Origin: Parasphingorhabdus sp. SCSIO 66989
GTDB taxonomy: Bacteria; Pseudomonadota; Alphaproteobacteria; Sphingomonadales; Sphingomonadaceae
Reading direction: 5' to 3'
Length of the DNA: 64,000 nucleotides
Assembly (NCBI RefSeq): GCF_032852305.1
Contig: NZ_CP136594.1
Span: 186,001-250,000 of the forward strand
Shown: piece after piece, positions 36,982-47,253 of the stretch
Layout: every line of letters starts with the position of its first letter
How positions within the stretch are numbered: the first letter of the stretch is position 1
Program-made: the position numbers and the translations under genes
The notes under the pieces: model-generated
What the model saw: the letters and a program-made list of their open reading frames with translations, nothing else
The model's database searches: none
Told to the model about the DNA's origin: nothing

Positions 36982-38646
36982 TTATTCCGCCGGTACCGCT
37001 TGGGGCACGACCGGACGGTCGGCCTCAATGTCATGCGGCGTTTCGGTCATGGATTTTTCTTCGCGTTGATGGCCGAGAATGGTGCGCCAGACATTATAGA
37101 CCAGCACCCCGGCACCGGCGAGATACATCAGCCCGCCCGCAGCGCGAATGAGATACATGGGCAGCATCGCGTCAATGACTTCGCTGAAGGAATAGACGAG
37201 ATAGCCATCCGAGCCATATTCGCGCCACAACAGGCCCTGCATAATGCCGGCGACCCACATGGAAGCGGCGTAGAGCACGATGCCGATAGTCGCGAGCCAG
37301 AAGTGCCAGTTGACCATGCGCAGCGAATAAAGCCGTGGCACACCCCAGAGACGCGGCACCAGATAGTAGATCGCGGCGAAGGTGATCATGCCGTTCCAGC
37401 CCAAAGCGCCGGAGTGCACGTGGCCGATGGTCCAGTCGGTATAGTGTGACAGCGAGTTCACCGCCTTGATTGACAGCATTGGCCCTTCAAAGGTGCTCAT
37501 GCCGTAGAAAGCGAGCGCCAGCACCATCATGCGGATGATCGGATCGGTGCGGATCTTGTCCCATGCGCCGTTGAGCGTCATCAGGCCGTTGATCATCCCG
37601 CCCCAGCTGGGCATCCACAGCATGATCGAGAACACCATGCCCAGCGTCTGCGCCCAATCGGGCAGCGCGGTATAATGCAGGTGGTGTGGACCAGCCCATA
37701 TATAGAGGAAGATCAGCGACCAGAAGTGAATGATCGACAGGCGATAGCTGTACACCGGTCGCTCGGCCTGTTTCGGCACGAAATAATACATCATCGCCAG
37801 GAAGCCGGCGGTGAGGAAGAAGCCGACCGCATTATGGCCATACCACCATTGGGTCAGCGCATCCTGCACCCCGGCAAAGGCGCTGTAGCTTTTGGAACCG
37901 AGCAGCGACACCGGAATGGTCAGTGCATTAACCACATGCAGCATGGCGACGGTCAGGATGAAGCTTAAGAAGAACCAGTTGGCGACATAGATATGCGGCT
38001 CGGAGCGCTTGGCGATGGTGCCGATAAATACAACGCCATAGCTGATCCAAACCACCGCCAGCCACAGGTCAACATACCATTCCGGCTCGGCATATTCTTT
38101 CGACTGGGTGATGCCGAGCAAATAGCCGGTCGCAGCCAGAACGATAAACAGCTGATAGCCCCAGAATACGAACTTCGCGAGGCCGGGGAAGGCAAGCCGC
38201 GCGCGGCAGGTGCGCTGGACAATATAGAAGCTGGTGGCAAGCAGGGCATTGCCGCCAAAGGCGAAGATAACCGCCGAGGTATGCAGCGGCCTTAGTCGCC
38301 CGAAAGTGGTATATTCGAGATTGAGATTGAGCACCGGAAAGGCGAGTTGCAATGCGATATAGAGGCCAACAATAAAGCCCGCCATGCCCCAGAATATGGT
38401 CGCGATAACGCCCCAGCGGATGACATCGTCATCATAGACGCCCTGATCCGCCGGCGCGCGCAATATGCCGCGCGATATCGCGGAATAATCGGCACCGCTC
38501 ATGGTGAACCACAGCACCAGCAGACAGGCGATAGCCACGATCACCATATGCACCGCAAAACCGGTATCCACCGCAAATACCGCCGCCGCCAGAGCAAGCA
38601 GTGCCAGCAGGAACCAGCCGCCCGATTTCAATACCAGAGTTTCCAT
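36982..38646 (-). CDS. ccoN: cbb3 oxidase catalytic subunit CcoN
   Basis: Protein of 554 residues with about 14 helices. The low- and high-spin heme and CuB ligands are in [44 protein letters not shown] and [18 protein letters not shown]-terminal soluble tail is present. As first gene of ccoNOQP-GHIS it is the terminal oxidase for low oxygen. An FNR-type box lies 115 bases upstream. Confidence 0.97.
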   Translation of the reverse strand: METLVLKSGGWFLLALLALAAAVFAVDTGFAVHMVIVAIACLLVLWFTMSGADYSAISRGILRAPADQGVYDDDVIRWGVIATIFWGMAGFIVGLYIALQLAFPVLNLNLEYTTFGRLRPLHTSAVIFAFGGNALLATSFYIVQRTCRARLAFPGLAKFVFWGYQLFIVLAATGYLLGITQSKEYAEPEWYVDLWLAVVWISYGVVFIGTIAKRSEPHIYVANWFFLSFILTVAMLHVVNALTIPVSLLGSKSYSAFAGVQDALTQWWYGHNAVGFFLTAGFLAMMYYFVPKQAERPVYSYRLSIIHFWSLIFLYIWAGPHHLHYTALPDWAQTLGMVFSIMLWMPSWGGMINGLMTLNGAWDKIRTDPIIRMMVLALAFYGMSTFEGPMLSIKAVNSLSHYTDWTIGHVHSGALGWNGMITFAAIYYLVPRLWGVPRLYSLRMVNWHFWLATIGIVLYAASMWVAGIMQGLLWREYGSDGYLVYSFSEVIDAMLPMYLIRAAGGLMYLAGAGVLVYNVWRTILGHQREEKSMTETPHDIEADRPVVPQAVPAE

Positions 38647-38760
38647 AATTGTCTTCCCGATTGGCCGGTAATGCGACCGCCCCTGTTTGCTTTTGCTGAT
38701 TGCGGCGACAGAACTGCCGCCATCGCGCGCGTTGGTGCACCCAAAGCCTGTGCCGGTTCA

Positions 38761-38774
38761 TTGATCTGGGTCAA
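38761..38774. promoter_or_regulatory. FNR-type box upstream of ccoN
   Basis: TTGATCTGGGTCAA fits the TTGAT-N4-ATCAA consensus with one mismatch. It lies in the 288-base gap between the FnrL-type gene and ccoN, all on the minus strand, the normal place for anaerobic activation of the cbb3 operon. Apart from this box I see no gene in the gap. Confidence 0.75.
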
Positions 38775-38934
38775 AGTGGACGGCAAAAAGGCGAGAAAAA
38801 TGCGGCATTTCAGGGTAGTCGCTATGGCGGTAGCGCGTGGCTATAGAACCCGGCTATTGCAGGTGCGAAGTGATGCGAATTATTGGATGGTGGGGTCGGG
38901 CGTATAAGGCCGTAGCTGCTGACGCCCAGGGCCA

Positions 38935-39651
38935 TTAAGGGCCGTCTATTTCCGCCTGCTCGGCGAGCCGGTCACGATCAACGATCTGGATATGACGCCG
39001 GTCCGGCAGGGCAATAATGCCTTCTTTTTTCAATCGGCTGAGCTGGCGGCTGACGGTCTCGATAGTCATGCCGAGAATATCGGCGATCTGCTGCCGACCA
39101 AAAGGCAGCTCAAATAGTCCCGGCGTGGTTCCTGCGGCCGGAGTAGAAGCCGAGAGGCGATCCGCCATTTCCAACAGGAAGGTTGCGATCTTCTCCGGCG
39201 CTGTCTTGCGACCGAGCAGCAGCATCCAGTGCCGCGCCCGATCCAGTTCGGTCAGCGTGCGGTCGAGCAGTTTGTGTTCCAGATCGGGATGCTCGCGCGC
39301 AAAGCCATCAAAATCGCGACGCGAAAAGGCGCAGAGATGCGCATCGGTCAACGCGGTGACTGAATGCAGGCTGCGCCCGCCAAAAGGACGGCCGATAAAG
39401 TCGGAGGGATAGACGATACCGACAATCTGTTCGCGGCCATCGCCCATGGAAGTGGAGAGCTTCATCACGCCTTCGACGACATTGGCCACCAGAAGTGATT
39501 CATCGCCTTCCCACACCAAAGTCTGTCCGGCTGACAAACGATGCATACGCCCCTTGCTGTTGAGCACCGCCAGTTCATCGCTGGAGAGCGCGCTGCAAAT
39601 CGCCGTGTTACGGACAACGCAATCGTCACAATTTGTGTGATGATAATTCAT
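38935..39651 (-). CDS. fnrL: FnrL-type oxygen-sensing Crp/Fnr regulator
   Basis: Protein of 238 residues. The N-terminal cysteines are C8-x2-C11-x7-C19, the spacing of alphaproteobacterial FnrL, and a fourth lies in ALTDAHLCAF; together they can hold an oxygen-labile 4Fe-4S cluster. A cyclic-nucleotide-like domain, a dimer helix and a C-terminal HTH follow; the recognition helix (GMTIETVSRQLSRL) has the E-x2-SR pattern that reads TTGAT. It lies beside the cco operon and two FNR boxes in the window, so it likely controls them. Confidence 0.92.
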   Translation of the reverse strand: MNYHHTNCDDCVVRNTAICSALSSDELAVLNSKGRMHRLSAGQTLVWEGDESLLVANVVEGVMKLSTSMGDGREQIVGIVYPSDFIGRPFGGRSLHSVTALTDAHLCAFSRRDFDGFAREHPDLEHKLLDRTLTELDRARHWMLLLGRKTAPEKIATFLLEMADRLSASTPAAGTTPGLFELPFGRQQIADILGMTIETVSRQLSRLKKEGIIALPDRRHIQIVDRDRLAEQAEIDGP

Positions 39652-39826
39652 TTTACGGGTGTCACCAATTCCATGAACAGAAACAAGCCGGATTAGAACA
39701 ATCTGTCAAGATAAATTGACATCGCACAAAGAAGCTACCGCAATTGCTTACTATTTTCTGACGGAGATCACGGTCATTGCGGTTTAACAGATCAGCAATA
39801 GCTCAGCAGAACAAATTGCAACGAGT

Positions 39827-40423
39827 CTATCGCGGCGGGAATTCGGCCAATATATCGCGCACGCCCTGCTGCACCGCCTGGGCATTGCCTTCGCTATCGC
39901 CGGTGGTAATGCGCTTGGTGCCAACGCCATGCCAGACAGGTGCGCGCCGACTTACATCAAAAATATCGATGGAAAGCGTACCTTCAGTATAGTTGTTGAC
40001 CACGGTTTCGGTGGCCATGCTGGGATAATAGGCCGGGAAATAGCCACGGCCCCAGCGCCAGCTCGCCCGGGTGCCGTAATAGCGATAATAGGGATCGGCC
40101 ACCGGCACTTCGCTCACCCGCGTCTTGTCGCGTGCGCCGACGGAATAGGATACGGCAAAGTCCGCCTTGGATGAGTCGGCGACAAAGCTATAGCCGCGCG
40201 CTTCCAATGTGCTTTTGATGCCATTGGCAATCTGCTGCTGCGCCAAGGGCGATACCGGATAATCACCCAGCGGCGAAAACGGGTTTTCCCCGGCCCAGCC
40301 AAAGGTGCGATAAGCGGAGAAATCCTGCGCCGGATCGCTGTCAGTGGTGATATTGGCGGTGGTGGCACAGCCTGAAAGGCTGAGAGATACGGCTGCAAAT
40401 GCGGCGATCAGAGCGGGTTTCAT
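39827..40423 (-). CDS. DUF4136 lipoprotein
   Basis: Protein of 198 residues with a lipobox signal peptide (LSLSGC, cysteine 19) and a DUF4136 domain: the start DFSAYRTFGWAGENP, the ANGIKSTLEARGYSFV helix, KADFAVSYSVG and the C-terminal LSIDIFDVSRRAPVWHGVGT strand are typical. Function of the family is unknown. It stands alone between the fnrL gene and the efflux operon. Confidence 0.87.
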   Translation of the reverse strand: MKPALIAAFAAVSLSLSGCATTANITTDSDPAQDFSAYRTFGWAGENPFSPLGDYPVSPLAQQQIANGIKSTLEARGYSFVADSSKADFAVSYSVGARDKTRVSEVPVADPYYRYYGTRASWRWGRGYFPAYYPSMATETVVNNYTEGTLSIDIFDVSRRAPVWHGVGTKRITTGDSEGNAQAVQQGVRDILAEFPPR

Positions 40424-40498
40424 TGTTGCATATCCTTCTTCGCGTGATCTGCGGAAACTATCGTATTTGGTTCGGCTGGTCGATAGAAATTGCTTCGC

Positions 40499-41953
40499 TT
40501 ATGGCGCTTGTGTGGCTGGTTGCGGCTGACGCCAATCGCCGCCAAGTGCCAGGCTGATATCGAGATATTGGTTAAGCTGGGCGCGGCGGATGGAAATCAG
40601 GTTGCTCTGCGCAGCGAACACACGTTGTTGCACCGACAAGACGTCGATAAGATCAATCTCGCCTTCCTTGTAGCGCAGTACTGACAGGCGATAGGCATTG
40701 TCCGTTTCCTGATTGGCGCGTTCGAGCGCCGCGCGCTGTTTACGCAGCGCAACGCCGAGATCGAGCGCTTGCTCGACCTCGCTAAAGGCGTTGATCGCGG
40801 TATCGGCATAGAGCGCTACTGCGGCTTGCGTATCGGCATCAGCCAGATCGACAGCAGCGTCGCGCGCGCCGCCATCGAAAATCGGCGCCAGAATATTGCC
40901 CGCCAGCGTCCACAACATATTGGCCGGGTCGAGCACATCTTCGAGATCATTGGACGCACCATTAAGCGCCGTGGTCAGCGAGAAACGCGGCAGCTTGGCC
41001 GCCTGCGCCACCTTGCGGCTGTTGATCGCAGCGGCAATCTGGCGTTCGGCAGCGATAATATCGGGGCGACGTTCGAGAAGCTCGGACGGAACACCCGCGC
41101 CCGGAGGCGCTGGCAATGCCGGGAAACTACCCGAAGTCTGTATCGCTGCGGCAGGATAGCGCCCAAGCAGCGCCTCCAGCGAACGCACCGCGATCAACCG
41201 GCTGTTCTTCGCGCGCTCCAGCGACTCCTGCGCCGTCGCCAGATCGGATTCGGCCAGCGACACGTCAAAGGCCGAAGCCATGCCATAGCGATAGCGGGCA
41301 TTCACCACCCGCGAAATCTCGGTCAGCGCATCGACAATGCCCTGCGCCACGACAATCTGCTGGTCGGCCTCCAGCGCCAGAAAATAGGCTTGGGCGACAG
41401 CCGAGGCGATGGAATATTGGGCAAAGACATAATCCGCCTCAACGCTGCGTGCGCTTTCGACGGCAGATTGCTGTCCGGCGCGGATACGGCCCCAGACATC
41501 GACTTCCCAACTGGCCTGCACCGCCACGTTATAGCGTTCAAATCCCGGGATACTGCCTATGTCGATAGGCAATCCGCCGAGGTTCTGACTTTCCAGCCGC
41601 TCGATATTTTGCACCGTGCCGCTGGCATCAACGCTAGGCAATAAAGGCGACCCTGCCTGCCGCGCCAAGGCCCAGCTGCGCTCGACATTGGCCGCGGCGG
41701 CGCGCAGATTGCGGTTATTTAGCTGCGCTTCTTCAACCAATTTGGTTAAAACAGGGTCATTATAGGCCTCGATCCAGCCAACTTTGACATCCCCCACACG
41801 CTCGCGCGCAGACGTCCATGCCTGTGGCAATTCAGGTAGGCTCGCCGCAGCTTTTTCCACGGTCTCGCGGTCGGTCGCCGGTTTGATGGTGGCACAGCCA
41901 GACAGCAGCAATGCCGTTGCCGCTATCGCTGCCAAGGAACCGAGCCGGATCAT
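40499..41953 (-). CDS. RND efflux outer membrane lipoprotein (NodT/OprM family)
   Basis: Protein of 484 residues; lipobox LLLSGC at the N-terminus, then two OEP repeats with long helices (WEVDVWGRIRAGQQSAVESARS and LLERRPDIIAAERQIAAAN-like segments). It forms the exit duct of a tripartite pump with the two genes upstream. It overlaps the permease gene by four bases. Confidence 0.93.
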   Translation of the reverse strand: MIRLGSLAAIAATALLLSGCATIKPATDRETVEKAAASLPELPQAWTSARERVGDVKVGWIEAYNDPVLTKLVEEAQLNNRNLRAAAANVERSWALARQAGSPLLPSVDASGTVQNIERLESQNLGGLPIDIGSIPGFERYNVAVQASWEVDVWGRIRAGQQSAVESARSVEADYVFAQYSIASAVAQAYFLALEADQQIVVAQGIVDALTEISRVVNARYRYGMASAFDVSLAESDLATAQESLERAKNSRLIAVRSLEALLGRYPAAAIQTSGSFPALPAPPGAGVPSELLERRPDIIAAERQIAAAINSRKVAQAAKLPRFSLTTALNGASNDLEDVLDPANMLWTLAGNILAPIFDGGARDAAVDLADADTQAAVALYADTAINAFSEVEQALDLGVALRKQRAALERANQETDNAYRLSVLRYKEGEIDLIDVLSVQQRVFAAQSNLISIRRAQLNQYLDISLALGGDWRQPQPATQAP

Positions 41954-44900
41954 GCGGGGGCTCCTTTCTTGTCCGCCGTTTCATCCGGGCTGATGCCAAA
42001 GATCATGGCGTAGAAGATCGGAATCATCACCAGCGTCAGCAATGTGGCAAAGGTCAGGCCAAAGATCAGCACCACCGCCATGGATTTGAAAAACGCATCA
42101 AGCAGCAAGGGAATAACGCCGAGCACGGTGGTCATAGAGCCCATCATTACCGGGCGCACGCGGCTGGTGGCGGAATCGATCACCGCATCATAACGCGGTT
42201 TGCCCTCGCTAATCTCCAGGTCCATCTGGTCCACCAGAACAATCGCGTTCTTGATCAACAGGCCGGACAAGGACAACAGGCCCAATATCGCCATAAATTC
42301 AAAAGCGGTATTGGTGACCAACAGGCCCAGCACGACGCCTACCAGACAGAGCGGCACCACCAGCCAGATGACCAAAGGCTGGCGCAGCGCGTTGAACAGG
42401 AACACCACCACCAACACCATAGCGCTGAAGCCCAGCGGGAACGTTGTCGCAAGATTTTCATTGGCCTCGCTGCTGTCGCCATATTCGCCATTCCATTTGA
42501 AAGAATAGCCCTCAGGCAGATCAATAGCCTCAACCTCCGCCGCGATCCGCTCACGCAAAACCCCAGCCAGATCGCCTGGCGCCGGATCGCTCTGCGCATT
42601 GATCGCCCAGACACGATCAACCCGGCGCAGCTTGGCATTGTCGCGGATCGTCTCGAACCGATCGACCACCTCCAATATCGGCACCGAAGCACCGGTGACC
42701 GGGCTGACAATCTGGATACCGCGCAACGCCTCGGCATTGACCCGCTCACGTTCGGGCGCACGCGCGACAATCTGGATCAGCAAATCTTCCTCACGATAGA
42801 CGCCGACAGCGCGGCCCGAAAAATTGGCGCGCAGTGCATCGGCCAAATCCTCACGCGATATGCCGAGGCGACGGCCATTATCCTCATTATAGACCGGGCG
42901 CACCACCGTGACCTGCTGGCTCCAGTCATCCTTGACCGAAACCGCGCCGCCATCGGCGACCATGATCGCCTTGGCCTTGTCCGCCAAGCCGCGCAGCACA
43001 TCCGGATCGGGCCCGGAAAACTCCGCCTCAATCTTCGAGCCGCCACCCGGGCCTAGCTGGAACTGCCAGACCTTGGCCTGGGCATTGGGGTAGTTGGCGT
43101 CGATATGCTGTTGTATCTCGTTGAGCATATCGGGGATCAGGTCATACTCCTCCACCTTGATCAGAAACTGACCATAGGCGCTGTTCGGTGATTCCGGGCT
43201 ATAGACCAACATGTACCGCAGCGTTCCCATGCCCACCAGCGTCTGCACCGTGTCGACGCCGTCGAGCTTTCTGAGATAGTTCTCCAGCTTGGTCATCTCG
43301 GCATTGGTGACGGCGATATCAGTGCCTTCGGGCAGGTTGAGATCAACCACCAGCTGCGGCGTTGTCGAGGGCGGGAAGAAGCCTGGCTTGATATAGTTGA
43401 AACCGAGAATGGCCGCGACAAACAGGCCCACCACGACAATGACGGTCAGCCGCGAGCGCGCCAGCATCGCCCGCAAAAACGCCTTATAGCGCGCAAAGAA
43501 AGGATGCTCGGGCTTTTCCTCTATCTCCCCTTCCTGCGGCTCAGGAAACAGCATATCTGCGAACAGTGGCACCGCGGTGATCGCAAACAGCCAGCTATAG
43601 AGCAGCGAGATCATCACCACCCAGAACAGATCGCCGGTATATTCCGCCGTCGAACCCGGCGCGAAACCCACCGGCGCAAAGGCGATGATGCCCACCAAGG
43701 TTCCGCCGAGCAGCGGCCATTTGGTTTTGCGGACAATCTCCTTGGCGATATCGAGCTTTTTCTGACCCTGTTGGGTGCCGACCAAAATCCCCTCGGTCAC
43801 CACAATCGCATTGTCGACCAGCATCCCCAGCGCGATAATCAACGCGCCCAGCGATATGCGGTGCATCGGAATATTCATCACAAACATGGTGCCGAGGGTG
43901 GCGGCGATGGTGAGGATCAGCACCGCGCCGATAATCACCGCCGAGCGCAAGCCCATGAAGAAGAACAAGGTCACCAGCACGATAATCAGCGCGGCGATCA
44001 CATTGACGACAAAGTCCGAGACCGCGACCTCGACAATTTTGCCCTGATGGTAAAACTCATGCACCTCTATGCCAATCGGACGCAGCGCCTTGGTCTCTTC
44101 CAGCTTGGCATCAATCGCATTGCCCATTTTGGCAACATTGGCACCGGAGATATTGGAGACACCGATACCAATCGCGGGTTTACCATTATGGCGGATGATC
44201 AGGCTGGGCGGATCGACATAATCGCGGGTAACCGTGGCAACATCGCGCAGGGTGACAATCCGGCCTGTGGCTGCCGTTGATACCACCAGGTTGCTGATCG
44301 CCTCGACCGAATTGATATTGCCGGTAGGTTGAATCTCCAGCCGGAAATCACCGAGCCTTATATCGCCTGCGGATACTACCGAATTCTGTTCGGCAAGATC
44401 TGCATAGATTTGCTGCACCGACAGGCCCAGCGCATTGGCGCGCTCGCGCGATATCTCGACATAGATAACCTCTTGCTGCGCGCCTATTGGCTGCACCTTG
44501 GCGACATCATCAACCGAGAGCAGATCGGTACGCAAATCGCGCACATAATCATAAAGCTCGGCATAGCTGAAGCCATCGCCGGTGACGAGATAGTAAAGCC
44601 CGTAAACATCGCCAAAATCATCATTGACCTGCGAGGTCTTTACCCCCGGCGGCAACCGCGATTGCGCATCCGCCACCTTGTTGCGCAGCTTGGTCCAGAT
44701 CAGCTGCAGATCGTCTTTCTCCGGCGAGAAGCGATAGAGAATATCGACGCTGATCTCCGACCGACCGGCCGACGAGATGGAGCGGATTTCCTCGACTTCC
44801 TGCAACTGTTGCACCGCGCTTTCCAGCGCCTCGGTCACTTCATTGGCGACTTCTTCAGGGGTTGCACCGGGATATTCAGTAATAATCTGCGCCGTGCGGA

Positions 44901-45024
44901 TGGTGAATTCAGGGTCCTCGAACCGGGCGATATTCTGATAGCTATACCAGCCGGAGAGCATCGCGATGGCGATCACGATGAAGCAGATCAAGCGGTTCTT
45001 GATCGAGAATTCGGCCAGATCCAT
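41950..45024 (-). CDS. RND efflux inner membrane permease
   Basis: Protein of 1024 residues, normal for the AcrB/MexF superfamily, with twelve helices, two large periplasmic loops, and the NAIVVTEG and ALIIALGMLVDNAI segments of helix 4 that carry the proton-relay aspartate. The order of marks (FSIKNRLICFIVIA start; YPGATPEEVANEVTEALE; SGLLIKNAIVLVDQ near the end) fits the proton-driven drug/solvent exporters rather than metal exporters. The substrate is unknown; proximity to the aromatic cluster makes solvents or phenols possible. Confidence 0.93.
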   Translation of the reverse strand: MDLAEFSIKNRLICFIVIAIAMLSGWYSYQNIARFEDPEFTIRTAQIITEYPGATPEEVANEVTEALESAVQQLQEVEEIRSISSAGRSEISVDILYRFSPEKDDLQLIWTKLRNKVADAQSRLPPGVKTSQVNDDFGDVYGLYYLVTGDGFSYAELYDYVRDLRTDLLSVDDVAKVQPIGAQQEVIYVEISRERANALGLSVQQIYADLAEQNSVVSAGDIRLGDFRLEIQPTGNINSVEAISNLVVSTAATGRIVTLRDVATVTRDYVDPPSLIIRHNGKPAIGIGVSNISGANVAKMGNAIDAKLEETKALRPIGIEVHEFYHQGKIVEVAVSDFVVNVIAALIIVLVTLFFFMGLRSAVIIGAVLILTIAATLGTMFVMNIPMHRISLGALIIALGMLVDNAIVVTEGILVGTQQGQKKLDIAKEIVRKTKWPLLGGTLVGIIAFAPVGFAPGSTAEYTGDLFWVVMISLLYSWLFAITAVPLFADMLFPEPQEGEIEEKPEHPFFARYKAFLRAMLARSRLTVIVVVGLFVAAILGFNYIKPGFFPPSTTPQLVVDLNLPEGTDIAVTNAEMTKLENYLRKLDGVDTVQTLVGMGTLRYMLVYSPESPNSAYGQFLIKVEEYDLIPDMLNEIQQHIDANYPNAQAKVWQFQLGPGGGSKIEAEFSGPDPDVLRGLADKAKAIMVADGGAVSVKDDWSQQVTVVRPVYNEDNGRRLGISREDLADALRANFSGRAVGVYREEDLLIQIVARAPERERVNAEALRGIQIVSPVTGASVPILEVVDRFETIRDNAKLRRVDRVWAINAQSDPAPGDLAGVLRERIAAEVEAIDLPEGYSFKWNGEYGDSSEANENLATTFPLGFSAMVLVVVFLFNALRQPLVIWLVVPLCLVGVVLGLLVTNTAFEFMAILGLLSLSGLLIKNAIVLVDQMDLEISEGKPRYDAVIDSATSRVRPVMMGSMTTVLGVIPLLLDAFFKSMAVVLIFGLTFATLLTLVMIPIFYAMIFGISPDETADKKGAPA

Positions 45025-45046
45025 GAGCTACGTCCCGCCCGGCACG

Positions 45047-46144
45047 CTATTCTTCATAGGCACGGATCTTCATGCCCTCATGCAGATAGGCCGCACCTGC
45101 CGCAACAATCGTCTCCCCGGGTTTGAGCCCGGCAATCACCCGCACCTGCTCATCGACGCCATTATCGACCTGAATGGTGCGCTTCTTGACCAGCATCGTC
45201 TTGGTATCAACGACCCAGACCGAGCGCTTCTTGCCATCTGATATAACCGCGCCCAGCGGGATGTTGAGGGCCTTGCCAGCGCCCTCACCCCGCAGCAGCG
45301 CGCGGCTGCTATACACCGTCGCGGTCATGCCCGGCAGCACGATCAAATCGCTTGGCGGATCAAAGGCAAAATTGACTTTAAAAGTCTGTGACTGGGTATC
45401 CGCCTGCGTCGTTGCCGCGAGAAAGCGACCCGGGATTTTGACATTGGGCGCGCTGCTTAGCACGACATAAGCTTCATCCACATTGGAGTTGGCACCGCCA
45501 ATCTCGTCAGGGTCGGCCAGACGCGGTACCAGACTGGCGGGCACGCTGACTGAAGCTTCCGCCGCGCCTCTGGATTGCACGGTGACAATCGCCTGGCTGG
45601 GCGAAACGCTCTCAAACTCGGTAATATGCTTCTCCGCGACCAGCCCCGAAAACGGCGCGCGCAAAACAGTATCGGCCAAATCCTTGCGCGCGCTGTCGAG
45701 CTGCGCCATGGCGGTATCGCGCTGCGACTTGCGCTGCTCAACGACAAGCCGCGCAATCGCGTCCTGTTCCAACAGCCGCACCGCACTCTGATACTCCGCC
45801 TCGGCCGCATCATATTGCGCCTTGGCCGAAGTCACCGCATTGCGAAACCGCCGCTGGTCAAGCCGACCCAGAACATCACCGCGCCGCACCGCCTGGCCAT
45901 TGCGGATCGGCAAATCCTGCAACAGGCCGCCCACCTGAAACGCCAGCGTAGAGGACTGGCTCGCCTCAATGATCGCCGGGAAGCTGGTGTCAAACGTATT
46001 GCTGGCGGACTGAACCACAAACAGCTTCGCCGGACGGGCTGGCTCCTCTTCGGCCGGTTTTTCGCCACCACAGGCTGTAAGCGCGACCAACAAAGCCATG
46101 ACAAAGCATCTGGCCAACCCTTTTTGGAAAAATGCTGTCCGCAT
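45047..46144 (-). CDS. RND efflux periplasmic adaptor lipoprotein
   Basis: Protein of 365 residues with a signal peptide ending in a lipobox (VALTAC) and an HlyD/MFP layout: a barrel-sandwich half (GLLQDLPIRNGQAVRRGDVLG), a helical hairpin (AQYDAAEAEYQSAVRLLEQD), the second half (VLRAPFSGLVAEKHI), and a C-terminal domain. First gene of the efflux operon, 22 bases before the permease gene. Confidence 0.93.
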   Translation of the reverse strand: MRTAFFQKGLARCFVMALLVALTACGGEKPAEEEPARPAKLFVVQSASNTFDTSFPAIIEASQSSTLAFQVGGLLQDLPIRNGQAVRRGDVLGRLDQRRFRNAVTSAKAQYDAAEAEYQSAVRLLEQDAIARLVVEQRKSQRDTAMAQLDSARKDLADTVLRAPFSGLVAEKHITEFESVSPSQAIVTVQSRGAAEASVSVPASLVPRLADPDEIGGANSNVDEAYVVLSSAPNVKIPGRFLAATTQADTQSQTFKVNFAFDPPSDLIVLPGMTATVYSSRALLRGEGAGKALNIPLGAVISDGKKRSVWVVDTKTMLVKKRTIQVDNGVDEQVRVIAGLKPGETIVAAGAAYLHEGMKIRAYEE

Positions 46145-46614
46145 CTACTATCTATTTTTTCCCACTACATGCGAGGCACGGTAAGTGGCTTCTTGCAATG
46201 GATAAGCTGCGAAGACAACTGATTTTACGGATTTTATAAGGTTGCGAAAATGGCGGAGACGGAGTCGGTCAAGACCATTAGACATAATGGTTTTAAAAGT
46301 GATAATCTCGAACGCTAAGGTTAATTATAACATAAGCTCTCATATGAATGTTCGGTTATGCCGGGTCATGCGAGACTATATGATTGTCGGCTTGGCAGAA
46401 CATCGCTCGTGCGCTTAAAAGGCTTGCTGGCAGAAATCTGAAGAATAGATCTCTAAAAATCACCAGCTTGCAGCGAGGACAGTGGGAGCCACCATAGAAA
46501 TCGATAGGAATATGCTTTTCGGCTGTCATATCTGCTAGCGACCACTCGTCATCATGGATAGTGTGAACTGTCAATTCCGGTGCCGCTTGGCAAGGCACGG
46601 TGTCATATGCAATT
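46145..46614. other. Intergenic region without recognisable gene, containing a palindrome
   Basis: The 470 bases between the efflux operon and the CoA-transferase gene are AT-richer than the flanks. The only clear structure is ACCATTA-GACA-TAATGGT at 46274-46291 (7-bp arms), which could be an operator of the efflux operon (start 46144). A minus-strand frame across 46356-46667 with CPRC is mostly read from the end of the CoA-transferase gene in another frame and is not supported. Confidence 0.5.
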
Positions 46615-47253
46615 TCAAGCCGCGCCTCCGCAAAGTTCACCGCCGGTCTTTTCCCTGGCCTCTTCAAGAGTCACTTCAGGCGCTAGTTCTACAACGTGGT
46701 AAGCGCCATCGTACACATCGAATACGCCTAGATCGGTGATGACCCGGTCAACGCAGTTCTTACCCGTGAGCGGCAATGTACATGCCTCGAGCAATTTGGG
46801 CCTGCCATCCTTGCTGACGTGATCAGTGATCACCACCACCCGTTTGACACCGGCGACCAGGTCCATGGCGCCGCCCATGCCCTTGACCATTTTTCCGGGG
46901 ATCATCCAGTTGGCGAGATCGCCATTTTGCGCCACTTCCATCGCGCCCAATATGGCAAGGTCGATATGGCCGCCACGGATCATGCCGAAGCTGTCGGCTG
47001 AGGAGAAATAGGAGCTTTCGGACAATTCGGTGATGGTCTGCTTGCCGGCATTGATCAGGTCAGGGTCTTCATCGCCCGGCAACGGGAAGGGCCCCATGGC
47101 AAGCATCCCGTTTTCCGATTGCAGGATCACGTCCATGTCGTCGGCTATGTAATTGGCCACCAAAGTCGGTATGCCGATGCCGAGATTGACGTAGAAACCG
47201 TCTTCCAGTTCCTGCGCGGCGCGGCGGGCCATGTCTTCGCGTGACCAGGGCAT
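46615..47253 (-). CDS. pcaJ: 3-oxoadipate CoA-transferase subunit B
   Basis: Protein of 212 residues of the SCOT/OXCT beta type. The catalytic glutamate lies in [25 protein letters not shown] at the start and [20 protein letters not shown] are family marks. With the alpha subunit it moves CoA from succinyl-CoA to 3-oxoadipate (or another 3-oxo acid; acetoacetate enzymes look alike). The neighbouring maleylacetate reductase and thiolase argue for 3-oxoadipate. The start shares one base with the stop of the alpha gene (TGATG). Confidence 0.87.
   Translation of the reverse strand: MPWSREDMARRAAQELEDGFYVNLGIGIPTLVANYIADDMDVILQSENGMLAMGPFPLPGDEDPDLINAGKQTITELSESSYFSSADSFGMIRGGHIDLAILGAMEVAQNGDLANWMIPGKMVKGMGGAMDLVAGVKRVVVITDHVSKDGRPKLLEACTLPLTGKNCVDRVITDLGVFDVYDGAYHVVELAPEVTLEEAREKTGGELCGGAA

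Noticed and set aside
39680-39760. TTGACATCGCACAA as an FNR site for fnrL autoregulation
   Set aside because: It fits only seven of ten consensus positions, too weak to report as a site.
46356-46667. A 103-codon minus-strand frame with a CPRC motif
   Set aside because: Its first part is the end of pcaJ read in another frame, it has no ribosome binding site, and the rest lacks any recognisable pattern.
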